Source: Yersinia ruckeri ATCC 29473 (GTDB taxonomy: Bacteria > Pseudomonadota > Gammaproteobacteria > Enterobacterales > Enterobacteriaceae). Taken from it: a DNA stretch of 64,000 nt. This document shows positions 10,464 through 19,211 of the stretch, in pieces; positions within the stretch are counted from its first letter, which is position 1, and every line of letters starts with the position of its first letter. The stretch spans positions 3,175,327 to 3,239,326 of the forward strand of contig NZ_KN150747.1 in the NCBI RefSeq assembly GCF_000754815.1, written 5' to 3'. The notes under the pieces are model-generated. The model was not told the DNA's origin. It made no database searches and was given only the letters and a program-made list of their open reading frames with translations. Both the position numbers and the translations under genes were made by a program.

Positions 10464-11399
10464 ATGAATGTGTTTTTTCCTTTGTTCGCGGTGATCATCT
10501 GGTCAATCAATGCTGTGGTCAGCAAAATGTCAGCAACAGCTATCGATCCAGCAGCCATTTCATTTTACCGCTGGCTACTGGCATTACTTACGTTGTCCCC
10601 TTTCCTGTTGATTGGCGTGATTCGTAATTGGCCAGCCATCAAGGTCTATTGGTGGAAGTTACTGATTTTGGGTTTGTTGGGCATGGTGCTGTATCAAAGC
10701 CTGGCCTACTATGCGGCTCACACCGTTAGTGCGCTGTTTATGGGCATTCTCAGTTCGATGATTCCGCTGCTGACGGTATTGATCAGTATTGTGGTGCTGC
10801 GGGTTGCACCTACGGTGGGGATTGCTCTGGGCAGCATATTATCTCTGGGCGGACTGATCTGGCTAATCAGTGCGGGTGAACCTGGACAATTACTGCAACA
10901 GGGGATTGGTAAAGGTGAATTGATGATGCTGGCTGCATCAATCTCTTACGCCTTGTATGGCGTATTAACCAAACGCTGGAATATTCAGTTACCGAGCTGG
11001 CAATCTCTCTATATGCAGATTGTTTTTGGTGTGCTGCTATTGCTACCCAACTTCCTGTTGGCAACCGATGTGCAACTGACGGCGCAAAATATCCCACTGG
11101 TGCTGTTTGCTGGTATTCCGGCATCGATTATCGCCCCGTACCTGTGGATTCACGGCGTTATGCGTTTGGGTGCTAATACCGCCTCGATCTTTATGAACCT
11201 GACGCCGGTATTTACCGCGATTATTGCCGTAAGTTTTCTGCACGAACAGTTGCACAGCTACCACTTGATAGGCGGTGGCATTACGCTGGCCGGGGTGATT
11301 CTTGCCCAACGCCTACGCATTCCGTTGCGTAAAACTCGCACGCCTATCGTTGAAATCAAGATTGATGCTCCGGTCGGTAAACCGGCGGATAAAGCCTGA
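10464..11399 (+). CDS. EamA/RhaT-family (DMT) transporter
   Basis: This 311-residue inner-membrane protein has about ten predicted membrane segments in two EamA repeats (roughly residues 1-135 and 145-285), typical of the 10-TMS drug/metabolite transporter family. Family motifs include AVVSKMSATAIDPAAISFYRWLLA near the N terminus. The substrate is unknown; regulator-linked members often export metabolites or amino acids. The ATG at 10464 is preferred because it begins directly at the first membrane helix; an in-frame ATG 15 bases earlier is possible. It is divergent from an AraC regulator and convergent with a second EamA gene only 14 bases away. Confidence 0.88.
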   Translation: MNVFFPLFAVIIWSINAVVSKMSATAIDPAAISFYRWLLALLTLSPFLLIGVIRNWPAIKVYWWKLLILGLLGMVLYQSLAYYAAHTVSALFMGILSSMIPLLTVLISIVVLRVAPTVGIALGSILSLGGLIWLISAGEPGQLLQQGIGKGELMMLAASISYALYGVLTKRWNIQLPSWQSLYMQIVFGVLLLLPNFLLATDVQLTAQNIPLVLFAGIPASIIAPYLWIHGVMRLGANTASIFMNLTPVFTAIIAVSFLHEQLHSYHLIGGGITLAGVILAQRLRIPLRKTRTPIVEIKIDAPVGKPADKA

Positions 11400-11413
11400 T
11401 TTACTCGATGGAA

Positions 11414-12442
11414 TCAAACTCCCCGCCCAGCAGTGGTCACACTCTCGGGCTGGGGAAGCCGCGGCTCTTTTTGCCGGAGTAATAACACCCCGCCCATCAC
11501 CAGGCCACTGCCAATCATCTGTAATAACGACATTCTCTCATTCAGCAGGAAGTAGGCCAAAACCGCAGTAAACACCAATTCCATTGATAGAATCAGGCTG
11601 GCAACGGCTAACGGCAATGTTTTCAAACTGAGGTTATACAACCCGAATCCCAATAAGGTTGGCCCGGCGGCCAATACCAGTAACAGCCCCCAACCGCGCC
11701 AATCCACGCCTTCACTGCCGTGGGAGAAAAACCAGATATCCCCAACCATGCTCTGCAATACCGGTAACGGGAACCACAGTAGCATCTGATTAAAAATCAG
11801 TTGGTAGACGGCAGAAAACCCAAAGACATACAAAATGGTATTCCAGACCGGATAATTGCGTTCAGTCGCAATTCGCCCAGCCAGCGTATAAAAACTGTAA
11901 CCAATACCGGAAAGCAATCCGACGCCAAGCCCAATCAGGTTAAACTCTGCGGCCGTCAGGTTGCTACCGTTGCTCACCAGAAAACATCCCAGCAAACTGA
12001 CGGCAATCACGCCCAGTTCCCCCCAGCTCAGGTATTCCTGATAAAATATCCAGCCGAGAAATACGGTAAAACCTACTGAGCAATACAGCAATATCGTGGA
12101 AATGGACGCGCCATTGAGCACTACAGACTCGGTCCACAAACCATTAAATATGGCCAATAACAGCCCATAACCGGCATAAAACGGCACTTGTTGCCAATGC
12201 AGTTTTGCCCACGCTGGCCGAATGAGTAATAACACCGGCAATAACACCACCGCCACCAGCGCCGCCCGCCAAAAAGCCAGCACCGACGTTGGTAAATGAT
12301 AATCATCGGTCAAAACCCGAATAATGATGCCAGTAAAAGCCAGCAATATGGCACTGGTGATCGCCAACAGATAACCCTGCCGCCTGCCAGACAGCAGCCC
12401 ACGATGTATTGAAACAGCGGAGATATCAGAGGTAATAGCCAT
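11414..12442 (-). CDS. EamA/RhaT-family (DMT) transporter, second copy
   Basis: A 342-residue ten-helix EamA transporter in two halves (about residues 22-165 and 170-325), with the C-terminal SMELVFTAVLAYFLLNERMS block typical of the family. It is not a near-identical duplicate of the transporter at 10464. It is divergent from the MocR-type regulator at 12654 and convergent with the other EamA gene. The pairing with a PLP-binding regulator hints at a role in amino acid, amine or vitamin B6 metabolism, but this is inference. Confidence 0.88.
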   Translation of the reverse strand: MAITSDISAVSIHRGLLSGRRQGYLLAITSAILLAFTGIIIRVLTDDYHLPTSVLAFWRAALVAVVLLPVLLLIRPAWAKLHWQQVPFYAGYGLLLAIFNGLWTESVVLNGASISTILLYCSVGFTVFLGWIFYQEYLSWGELGVIAVSLLGCFLVSNGSNLTAAEFNLIGLGVGLLSGIGYSFYTLAGRIATERNYPVWNTILYVFGFSAVYQLIFNQMLLWFPLPVLQSMVGDIWFFSHGSEGVDWRGWGLLLVLAAGPTLLGFGLYNLSLKTLPLAVASLILSMELVFTAVLAYFLLNERMSLLQMIGSGLVMGGVLLLRQKEPRLPQPESVTTAGRGV

Positions 12443-12653
12443 AGCACCCTCAAGAATAACGATGAATAGAGTTTGATACGGATTCTACGCCGACGTTATT
12501 TCGAGAACAGAGCCACTTGCCATAAAATCATGCAGGCCACTTTTTGGCATTTGAAGCGGCATTAACATTGGGTATAGTGAAATATTCATTCTCGATATAA
12601 GCCACTTTGACCTCAACGAGTCACTGGGCAAAAGCCTCTCTTGATGAGCCGTT
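12443..12653. promoter_or_regulatory. Divergent promoter region, EamA / MocR pair
   Basis: This AT-rich 211-base gap must hold the promoters of both divergent genes. I could not identify a clear operator, although MocR regulators normally bind repeats in such regions. Confidence 0.4.
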
Positions 12654-14129
12654 ATGCATATTCCTTTAGACCGCAGGCAAGATATTCCGCTGTATTTACA
12701 AATTGAAGAAGCTTTACGACGAGCCATTTTGAGCGGTGTTTTCGCCGATGGCGATCGCTTGCCTTCTACCCGTAAACTGGCCACCGAACTATCGGTCAGC
12801 CGCTTAACCGTGGATAGCGCCTATGCAGAACTGGCAGCCAAAGGATTTTTACAGCAGCGGCCGGGCAGTGGGACTTATGTGCGCCATTTGCAAACTTTGC
12901 CGAGCCAACCACACCCAGGGCTACAGGCCGATCTCCCTCTGGATCGCTACACCACCATGACGTCACGGTTAGATGGTTTTGCCGATATTGCCTTACCGCA
13001 CGGAACCATCAATTTTGCGGCGGGAATTGGCAGCCCCAAAATTTTTCCACTGGAAGAGTTTCGTCAAATTCTGCAATCCATTTTACGTCGCCACGCCGAG
13101 GAGGCATTCAGCTATGGCGACTACTGCGGTTATTATCCGCTGCGGGATACCCTTGGCCGGATTTTATCCACGCAGGGTATTCCCACCCGTGCAGAGCAGA
13201 TTCTGATCACCAACGGCTCCCAGCACGCCATCAGTCTGATCAGTCAGTCACTGCTTTTTCCTGGCGATACGGTCTTTGTGGAAGATCCTACCTATGCCGA
13301 AGCGCTGGCGCTGTTTCGCCTGCATCAGGTCAATATTGTGGCAATCCCCAGCGATCAGCAGGGAATGCAAGTTGATTTACTGCCTGAGCTGTTGGCACAG
13401 CATCGGCCCAAACTGATTTATTGCATTCCTAACTTTCAGAATCCCACTGGTCGCTGCATGAGCGAAGCTCGTCGTTATCAGTTGCTGAACTACGCCAGAG
13501 AGACAAACACGGTGATTCTGGAAGACGATTTTGTTGGCGATTTACGTTATAGCGGTAAACATTTACCGTCATTGCGGGCACTGGCGGGTAGCGGCGAGGT
13601 GATTTACGTCAGTACCTTTTCCAAGATGCTGTTACCGAGTATGCGCATCGGTTATTTAGTGGCAGATAGCGCACACTATGGCACGTTGGCTCGGCTAAAA
13701 CACGTTGACAGTTTCACCAGTTCCAATCTGATACAGCGGGCACTGGATGCCTTTGTCACCGTCGGTCGTTACGATAAACAACTGCGCCGCGCCTGCACGC
13801 TGTTTTGTCAGCATCGGGATGCAATGGTGGCGGCACTCCAGCGCCATCTGCCTGACGGCTGCCGATTTGATATTCCCGATGGTGGCCTGTTTATCTGGCT
13901 TCAGTTGCCGACCGATGTTGCGGTAAGCGCATTAATACCCCAGGCCTGGCAACAAGGCGTGACCTTCGCCCGCGGTAGCTGTTTTTATGCTGAAGCACAA
14001 CGGGGAGATTTTGCCCTACGATTAAACTTCGCCGCGAATAGTCCTGAATTGATTGAAGAAGGTATTGCACGTCTGGCTCGGGCGATAAGGACATACCGCG
14101 CACAGAAAGCCGTGGAAATCATCGCCTAA
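12654..14129 (+). CDS. MocR-family (GntR-aminotransferase) regulator
   Basis: This 491-residue protein fuses an N-terminal GntR winged helix (about residues 10-75; DGDRLPSTRKLATELSVSRLTV) to a fold-type I aminotransferase-like domain (about 110-480). The PLP-binding lysine is in VSTFSKMLLPSMRIGYLV, and the substrate region includes the PNFQNPTG motif. MocR proteins use PLP or PLP adducts as effectors and usually control a divergent gene, here the EamA transporter at 11414. Relatives include PdxR, GabR and TauR; I cannot choose between them. The ATG at 12654 has only a weak ribosome site. Confidence 0.9.
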   Translation: MHIPLDRRQDIPLYLQIEEALRRAILSGVFADGDRLPSTRKLATELSVSRLTVDSAYAELAAKGFLQQRPGSGTYVRHLQTLPSQPHPGLQADLPLDRYTTMTSRLDGFADIALPHGTINFAAGIGSPKIFPLEEFRQILQSILRRHAEEAFSYGDYCGYYPLRDTLGRILSTQGIPTRAEQILITNGSQHAISLISQSLLFPGDTVFVEDPTYAEALALFRLHQVNIVAIPSDQQGMQVDLLPELLAQHRPKLIYCIPNFQNPTGRCMSEARRYQLLNYARETNTVILEDDFVGDLRYSGKHLPSLRALAGSGEVIYVSTFSKMLLPSMRIGYLVADSAHYGTLARLKHVDSFTSSNLIQRALDAFVTVGRYDKQLRRACTLFCQHRDAMVAALQRHLPDGCRFDIPDGGLFIWLQLPTDVAVSALIPQAWQQGVTFARGSCFYAEAQRGDFALRLNFAANSPELIEEGIARLARAIRTYRAQKAVEIIA

Positions 14130-14141
14130 AAACCATAAAAA

Positions 14142-14190
14142 ACTGCACCTTACTGAGTTGAGCGTCCAACTTTTGGGGTGCAGTCCATCA
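14142..14190. repeat. Hairpin resembling an IS3-family terminus
   Basis: The stretch contains an 8-base inverted repeat (ACTGCACC / GGTGCAGT) enclosing a second repeat (AGTTG / CAACT). Read on the minus strand the right edge is TGGACTGCACCCCAAAAG followed by TTGGAC, which resembles the terminal inverted repeats of IS150-group IS3 elements. No transposase remains. It lies between the convergent mocR-type gene and scsD, so it may also act as a terminator. Confidence 0.4.
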
Positions 14191-14220
14191 CCGATCAGGC
14201 GGTTTATTATTGACTCCCGT

Positions 14221-14721
14221 TTAGAGTCCAGCCCACCACAGCCGCAATTTCATCCCCCAATAACTGGTCCAGCCACTGGTACTGCTGACCAGTTCACCGC
14301 GATACAGGATGGCGAGGGTTGGTGTGACGCCGATCTGCCACTTGGCGGATAACTGTCCCATCGGATCGTTAATCACTGGCAATCTCTGTCCTTTTTTCGT
14401 CAGCCATTGTTCCACCTGCCGATCGTTACCCGAACGTAGCGCCACGGTGATGACATTTTCCCCGTCCGCGACCAGCGTGTTGACGCTGGGCGTAGTGAAT
14501 TTGCACACCCCGCACCAACTGGCCCAAAAATACACCAGCAGCGGTTTGTCCTCACTCAGTGCTTGCAGAGAAACCGTTTCGCCGTTCAACATCACCAACG
14601 GCTCGCTTCCCCAATTCGGTGGGACTTGCGGGCTGCGCAGCCAATCCATACCCAAGGAGAGCACCAGAACCATCGCCAACAATATCGCCAATTGATATCC
14701 CCAGCGTTTTAGCCGATTCAT
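14221..14721 (-). CDS. scsD: ScsD, membrane-anchored thioredoxin-like protein
   Basis: ScsD belongs to the suppressor-of-copper-sensitivity set, periplasmic thiol-redox proteins that protect against copper and oxidative stress. The 166-residue protein has one N-terminal membrane anchor (about residues 10-28) and a TlpA/ResA-like thioredoxin domain with the active site WASWCGVCKF near residue 70. Its ATG overlaps the scsC stop codon (ATGA), so it is translated as part of scsABCD, in which it is the last gene. The partner reductant is probably ScsB. Confidence 0.9.
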   Translation of the reverse strand: MNRLKRWGYQLAILLAMVLVLSLGMDWLRSPQVPPNWGSEPLVMLNGETVSLQALSEDKPLLVYFWASWCGVCKFTTPSVNTLVADGENVITVALRSGNDRQVEQWLTKKGQRLPVINDPMGQLSAKWQIGVTPTLAILYRGELVSSTSGWTSYWGMKLRLWWAGL

Positions 14722-15440
14722 TTCGCGCCCCGTGCCAATTGCGCTTTGACCTGCTCTTCCAACTGCTCATAGGAAATAGCGCCAGACATCATCTGATCGC
14801 CGATTAATGTCGCTGGCGTCCCTTGAATACCCAGTTGATCGGCCAGGCGTAAATTGGTGCGTAATACATCCAAACTTTGCTCTGTCGGCTCCACCGCAAT
14901 CACCCCGGTTTTTTTCTGGGCAGCGGCAATGCTGGCGGCATCATGAGTGCCCTTTTTAGCCATCAGACGTTGATGGAAAGGCAAGAACTGATCCGGATGT
15001 TGCTGCCACAACGTCAGTGCTACCTGCGCACTGCGTAATGAACTTTCCCCTTTAAATGGCAAGGGTTTAATAACCAGTGCAACTTGCGGGTAGTTCTTCA
15101 CGATCTTTTCCAGTAACCGATCAAAGGTTTTGCAATACGGACAATTGTAATCCGTAAAGGAAACCAGCGTGAGTTGTGGCTTTGCTGCGCCCAATCGTGG
15201 GCTACCGGGGTCTTGATATAGATCTTTTTCATTGGCTTTAATAAAGGTGGCAAGTTGCTTTCCCTGCTCTTCATTGGCCTTTTGCTGCCAAGCGTTCACC
15301 GACTGCTCAAGAATGTTCGGATTGGATATCAGGGTTTCACCGATCAATTCTTTAATGCGCTGTTCCTGTTCTGGCGTAAAAGGCGCCGCCAATACGGGTG
15401 CGGTCATCAGGGAAAGTACCAGTAGCGTGATCATTTTCAT
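14718..15440 (-). CDS. scsC: ScsC, periplasmic DsbA/DsbG-like thiol oxidoreductase
   Basis: A 240-residue protein with a signal peptide (about residues 1-18, cut after VLA) and a thioredoxin fold with helical insert, active site NCPYCKTF near residue 98, and cis-Pro region GTPATLIG. An N-terminal helical segment (about 20-75) resembles the oligomerisation stalk of other ScsC and DsbG-type proteins. In Salmonella and Proteus, ScsC binds copper or isomerises disulfides and is kept reduced by ScsB. It overlaps scsB and scsD at both ends. Confidence 0.92.
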   Translation of the reverse strand: MKMITLLVLSLMTAPVLAAPFTPEQEQRIKELIGETLISNPNILEQSVNAWQQKANEEQGKQLATFIKANEKDLYQDPGSPRLGAAKPQLTLVSFTDYNCPYCKTFDRLLEKIVKNYPQVALVIKPLPFKGESSLRSAQVALTLWQQHPDQFLPFHQRLMAKKGTHDAASIAAAQKKTGVIAVEPTEQSLDVLRTNLRLADQLGIQGTPATLIGDQMMSGAISYEQLEEQVKAQLARGAK

Positions 15441-17473
15441 TATTGGATTCCTTTAGCTGAGGCTAAAACGTCTAACAGGGATTCACGGTTCAATAGCGGA
15501 GACAACACCACCCCTTGTGGGCGGCTTGGGCCATAGACTTGGTTGAAGGGCACGGCAACGCTGCCACGCTTACGTAGGAATGCGCTCATTTCAGGCGACG
15601 AGTGGGTCCAGTCACCGCGTAAGGCCACCACGTCGTCCGCCATCAAGGCTTTCTGCACATCGCTACGCATAAGTACATTGATTTTGTTGACTTTACAGGT
15701 CACGCACCACTCGGCAGTAACATCGACAAATACCCGCTTATTCTGCGCCAGCGCCTGCTGGATAGCCGTTTCACTCAGTGGTTGCCACTGCACATCATCA
15801 TGCAAAGGCTGTCGCCATCTTTCTGCCGTCAATGCCCCGAGCAGTAAGAGCGCACCTATCACCAACAGGCTGATTAAACCGGTGATCAGCGCCAGACGTC
15901 GTCCGTAATGACGACCCATAGCCAGCAGCAACGCCAGCAGTAAAATCGCGGCGCTAATTAATGTCCACAACGTCCCGATATGGCTGCTCATCAGACTGAT
16001 AAGCCACAGGCAGGAGGCTAGCATCAATAGCCCCAGCACGATTCTCAGATGCAGCATCCAACGGCCAGGCTTTGGCAAACACAGCGCCAACTTCGGCCAA
16101 GTAGCGATTGCCAACCACGGCAGACTCATCCCAATACCGAGAGCAGTAAAGATTCCCCACAGCGCTGGTAGCGGCGCCGCCAGTGCAAACGCCACGGCGG
16201 TACCGAGGAAAGGTGCTGAACAAGGTGTTGCCAATAATGTAGCCAGTGCGCCTTGCCAAAAATGGCCACCCAGCCCATTACCGCCGTGAGTGGCAATCCG
16301 GGTGTTGAGGGAAGAAGAGAGACGCACTTCAAACAAACCGAACAGGTTAGCGCTGAATAATGCGGTGACCAGCACCATAAAACCGATAAACCACGGATTC
16401 TGGAACTGAATTCCCCAACCGAGCGCATGGTTGCCCAAGCGTAAAACCGTCATCAGTAGCGCCAATAACCAGAAGGAAGTCAGAATCCCCAGCGATGACG
16501 ACAGGAACTGCAACCGTACTCCACGGCGACTTTGGTGCTCAACCTGCAATACCGAACCCAGCTTCATCGCCAGCACAGGCAGTACGCAAGGCATCAGGTT
16601 CAAAATCAGGCCACCGATCAGCGCGATAACGAGCCACTGCCAATAGGCGGTAGTTGAACCGGGCAGGATTAAGGCTTCCCCCAAAGTTACCGTGGCTTCC
16701 TGCGCCATACCGCCATTGCTGATCACCAGCGTAAGCGGCTTACCACGCAGATCTGGCGCGCTATCACCCCAACCGTCACTGGTCGGCACCCGCACAGCCA
16801 ATTGTTCACCGGTGACCACCACCTCGGGTTTACCCAATTCAGCATCAGTTATCCCGTCGAAAAAGACCATCGGTTGTTGCCAGCCAGCACTGCGCTGGGC
16901 AAGGATTTGTATCTCTCCGTTGCCATAGCCCGCACTGATTTCATCGGCTAAACCAGTTGCGACTGGCACCTGCCCCATCGCCTGAGCGAAGTCGTGATCA
17001 AAACGGGGATCGTAGCCCGGTTTGCTCAAATCGAGACTGAAGGGATAATCCGTCAGGATGCACACATTGCTACAGGTAGACAACGTCAAGGTTCCCGCCA
17101 GCACGCCGGAAGGAGCCGCTGAAATCACTATCGGCAGCGCGACCTGCTGCTGGTAGCCTTGTGTGGAAATGCCCGATACGTCAAAACGCTGAGGCGTCGG
17201 CCAATGCCACTTGACCTCAGCTAATGGTTGCGCCCAAGTGATCGAAGGCGCAATCCCGCCTTCTCCCGGCGAACGCCAGTAGGTTTTCCAGCCTTTCTCC
17301 AGCGCGACTGACAGCAACAGTCGAGTCTCACCCTCAGCAATGGGTTCGGTGCGCAAGCGCACCTTGGCATGGTCATTTAACGGGCTGATCAGCCAACCGC
17401 TGTCTGCCGCCCACAGGTTTGGCAGCCATAGTAGCAACAGACAGTACAGGGCTGTCTTACATAGATTACGCAT
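15440..17473 (-). CDS. scsB: ScsB, DsbD-like transmembrane reductant transporter
   Basis: ScsB carries electrons from cytoplasmic thioredoxin across the inner membrane to ScsC and ScsD. The 678-residue protein has a signal peptide, a periplasmic N-terminal domain (to about residue 270, with the Cys pair STCSNVC), a core of about eight membrane helices containing CVLPV and CSAPFLGTA, and a C-terminal thioredoxin domain with AEWCVTCKVN. The ATG at 17473 follows GGAGAAAA and directly precedes the signal sequence. It shares a base with scsC and lies 49 bases after scsA. Confidence 0.93.
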   Translation of the reverse strand: MRNLCKTALYCLLLLWLPNLWAADSGWLISPLNDHAKVRLRTEPIAEGETRLLLSVALEKGWKTYWRSPGEGGIAPSITWAQPLAEVKWHWPTPQRFDVSGISTQGYQQQVALPIVISAAPSGVLAGTLTLSTCSNVCILTDYPFSLDLSKPGYDPRFDHDFAQAMGQVPVATGLADEISAGYGNGEIQILAQRSAGWQQPMVFFDGITDAELGKPEVVVTGEQLAVRVPTSDGWGDSAPDLRGKPLTLVISNGGMAQEATVTLGEALILPGSTTAYWQWLVIALIGGLILNLMPCVLPVLAMKLGSVLQVEHQSRRGVRLQFLSSSLGILTSFWLLALLMTVLRLGNHALGWGIQFQNPWFIGFMVLVTALFSANLFGLFEVRLSSSLNTRIATHGGNGLGGHFWQGALATLLATPCSAPFLGTAVAFALAAPLPALWGIFTALGIGMSLPWLAIATWPKLALCLPKPGRWMLHLRIVLGLLMLASCLWLISLMSSHIGTLWTLISAAILLLALLLAMGRHYGRRLALITGLISLLVIGALLLLGALTAERWRQPLHDDVQWQPLSETAIQQALAQNKRVFVDVTAEWCVTCKVNKINVLMRSDVQKALMADDVVALRGDWTHSSPEMSAFLRKRGSVAVPFNQVYGPSRPQGVVLSPLLNRESLLDVLASAKGIQ

Positions 17474-17522
17474 TATTTTCTCCAAAAATAGATTAATCAC
17501 ACTCAATAACGTGGCGGAGTGA

Positions 17523-17876
17523 CTATTCCCGGAAAATGCAAAATCGGAGATGCACCCTTAATTGACTGGGTGAAATAGCTCGCGGAGGCGGCAACCTCAG
17601 CATGTATGGAGCCATCACCAGCAAGGTCAGCAACAACAGACCCAGAGCGAAATACACCTGTTCGAATAACACCAGCGGAGTGGTTAACAGGGATTTGGCA
17701 CTGAGTTCGCAGGATGTTTGCGAGGCTTCGGCTTCAGGTGAAGTTTGACTGATGGTGGTGAGGCCAATTGATTGTTCCAACGCCGGTATGCCCACCATGC
17801 GCTGCGACATACAGATAAGTATGACCAGACAAGCCAGACAAAAAAACCATGTTGCAATGCGTTGTTGACGAACCAT
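17523..17876 (-). CDS. scsA: ScsA, small membrane protein of the copper-tolerance cluster
   Basis: A 117-residue protein with two hydrophobic segments (about residues 8-25 and 70-92) separated by a periplasmic loop that holds a single cysteine (ASQTSCELS). It is the first gene of scsABCD. In Salmonella ScsA contributes to copper and peroxide tolerance, but its mechanism is not known. The assignment rests on position, size and topology more than on motifs. Confidence 0.8.
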   Translation of the reverse strand: MVRQQRIATWFFCLACLVILICMSQRMVGIPALEQSIGLTTISQTSPEAEASQTSCELSAKSLLTTPLVLFEQVYFALGLLLLTLLVMAPYMLRLPPPRAISPSQLRVHLRFCIFRE

Positions 17877-17916
17877 TTCAATCCCATCTATCGTGGAGTG
17901 TTCATCTTAGCGTAAT

Positions 17917-17933
17917 AATTGATATTATCAATT
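17917..17933. promoter_or_regulatory. 17-base perfect palindrome upstream of scsA
   Basis: AATTGATATTATCAATT is a perfect odd palindrome centred at 17925, 41 bases upstream of the scsA start and about 135 bases upstream of flk. Its position fits an operator for one of the divergent units. It is shorter than a standard Fur 7-1-7 box, so I leave the binding protein open. Confidence 0.5.
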
Positions 17934-18066
17934 CCAACAACAAAAAGATTCACCATATAAAAACATTGCAGGTTGTATTGATTGGACTAATTTACAGGTA
18001 TTATATGCTCGGCCTGCGCCAATCGCCGGGTAACGATGATTTCATTCCTTGCGAAGGACGGGTGAT

Positions 18067-19104
18067 ATGCAACCCTTGAACGGCCCAAGTGCCCCAATGA
18101 CCAGCGATCGCACCACCGCACCAACCAAAGCGCCCATGTTAAATAGCGCTGACGACCAGGCGTTAACACCGGCTCAACGTACAACGCTGGAAAAATTGAT
18201 TGTGCGTATTATGGCACTGACACCGGTTAAATCTGCCGAGATCTGGGCGACACTGCGTCATGACCTGTCCCTCAACCACACAGCAGAACTGCTGACGCGT
18301 CATTTTCAACCGGCGGAACAACTGCTGCAAACCCGCCTAGGACTAGCGCAGGAAAATCACGCTAATCATCAGTTGCGCCAACAGTTAACCGATCTGCTGC
18401 CGCAGGGGAATAATCGTCAAGCGGTCAGTGATTTTATTCGTCAGAATTTCGGCCATACCGTTCTCAGTCAACTGAGTCATCAGCAATTACAGCAAGTTTT
18501 AGCGTTACTGCAATCCGGCACGCTAACGATTCCACCGCCGCAACAGACTCCGATAACTGACCGCCCGTTATTGCCAGCCGAACATCAAAGCCTGCAATCG
18601 CTGGTGGCCAAACTCAGCGCCGCCACTGGTGAGCAACCGGCCAAAATCTGGCAAGGGTTATTTGAGATGATCGGTAGCAAACCTGGCGATCCCCTTCCTG
18701 CTCGTCACTTCCCACTGATGAGCCAGTTTTTGCAAACCAAGATGACACTCAGTCAGCAAGCTGCGCCGACGTTGGTTAATCTACAAACTGCATTAAAACA
18801 GCCCGTTGATAGTCAGGAACAACAACAGTTAACCGATTATTGCCAACAGCGTTTTCAGGCTAGCCCGACCACGCCGCTGACTCAAACTCAACTAAACGAC
18901 ATAATTAATCTGCTGTTTACCAACCGTCTGGATAAAGCCATTAGCGCGCAGCGTAGCACCGAAGATCAAGGCCCGACTCAGCCGTTATACAATCCGTTTA
19001 TCGCCGCACTGCCCGTTCCATTACAACCGCTACTGAAAAAACCGTCTTTGGCCTTTATTGCTTTGCTCATTGTCATAGGGCTGCTATTTATGCTGTTCCT
19101 ATAG
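18067..19104 (+). CDS. flk: Flk, flagella biosynthesis regulator
   Basis: Flk (RflH) is an inner-membrane-anchored protein that prevents premature secretion of the flagellar anti-sigma factor FlgM and helps couple ring assembly to gene expression. The 345-residue protein is Gln-rich and hydrophilic, contains two copies of a similar segment (around 35-110 and 165-240, each with a K-ALTPVKSAEIW / KLSAATGEQPAKIW-like stretch), and ends with one C-terminal membrane helix (about 325-344). The ATG at 18067 has AAGGA eight bases upstream. It is adjacent to pdxB in E. coli; here the accessory block separates them. Confidence 0.88.
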   Translation: MQPLNGPSAPMTSDRTTAPTKAPMLNSADDQALTPAQRTTLEKLIVRIMALTPVKSAEIWATLRHDLSLNHTAELLTRHFQPAEQLLQTRLGLAQENHANHQLRQQLTDLLPQGNNRQAVSDFIRQNFGHTVLSQLSHQQLQQVLALLQSGTLTIPPPQQTPITDRPLLPAEHQSLQSLVAKLSAATGEQPAKIWQGLFEMIGSKPGDPLPARHFPLMSQFLQTKMTLSQQAAPTLVNLQTALKQPVDSQEQQQLTDYCQQRFQASPTTPLTQTQLNDIINLLFTNRLDKAISAQRSTEDQGPTQPLYNPFIAALPVPLQPLLKKPSLAFIALLIVIGLLFMLFL

Positions 19105-19155
19105 CACTTCACCAGCTCAGGTGCCTTGCCTAGGTCGGTTTATCACCCGAATGAA

Positions 19156-19195
19156 TTGCCCCTAAACTGGCTCATTGGTTAGCCATGCGGGGCAA
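19156..19195. terminator. Hairpin between convergent flk and lpxO
   Basis: An outer 7-base inverted repeat (TTGCCCC / GGGGCAA) encloses an inner 5-base repeat (TGGCT / AGCCA). It lies between two convergent stops and may work for both, although neither strand has a good T-run. Confidence 0.45.
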
Positions 19196-19211
19196 CAACG
19201 CCTCAAACGAT

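Noticed and set aside
17917..17933. Reading the scsA palindrome as a Fur box
   Set aside because: The dyad lacks the 7-1-7 TGATAAT/ATTATCA core seen at mntH (61693-61707), so I left the regulator open.
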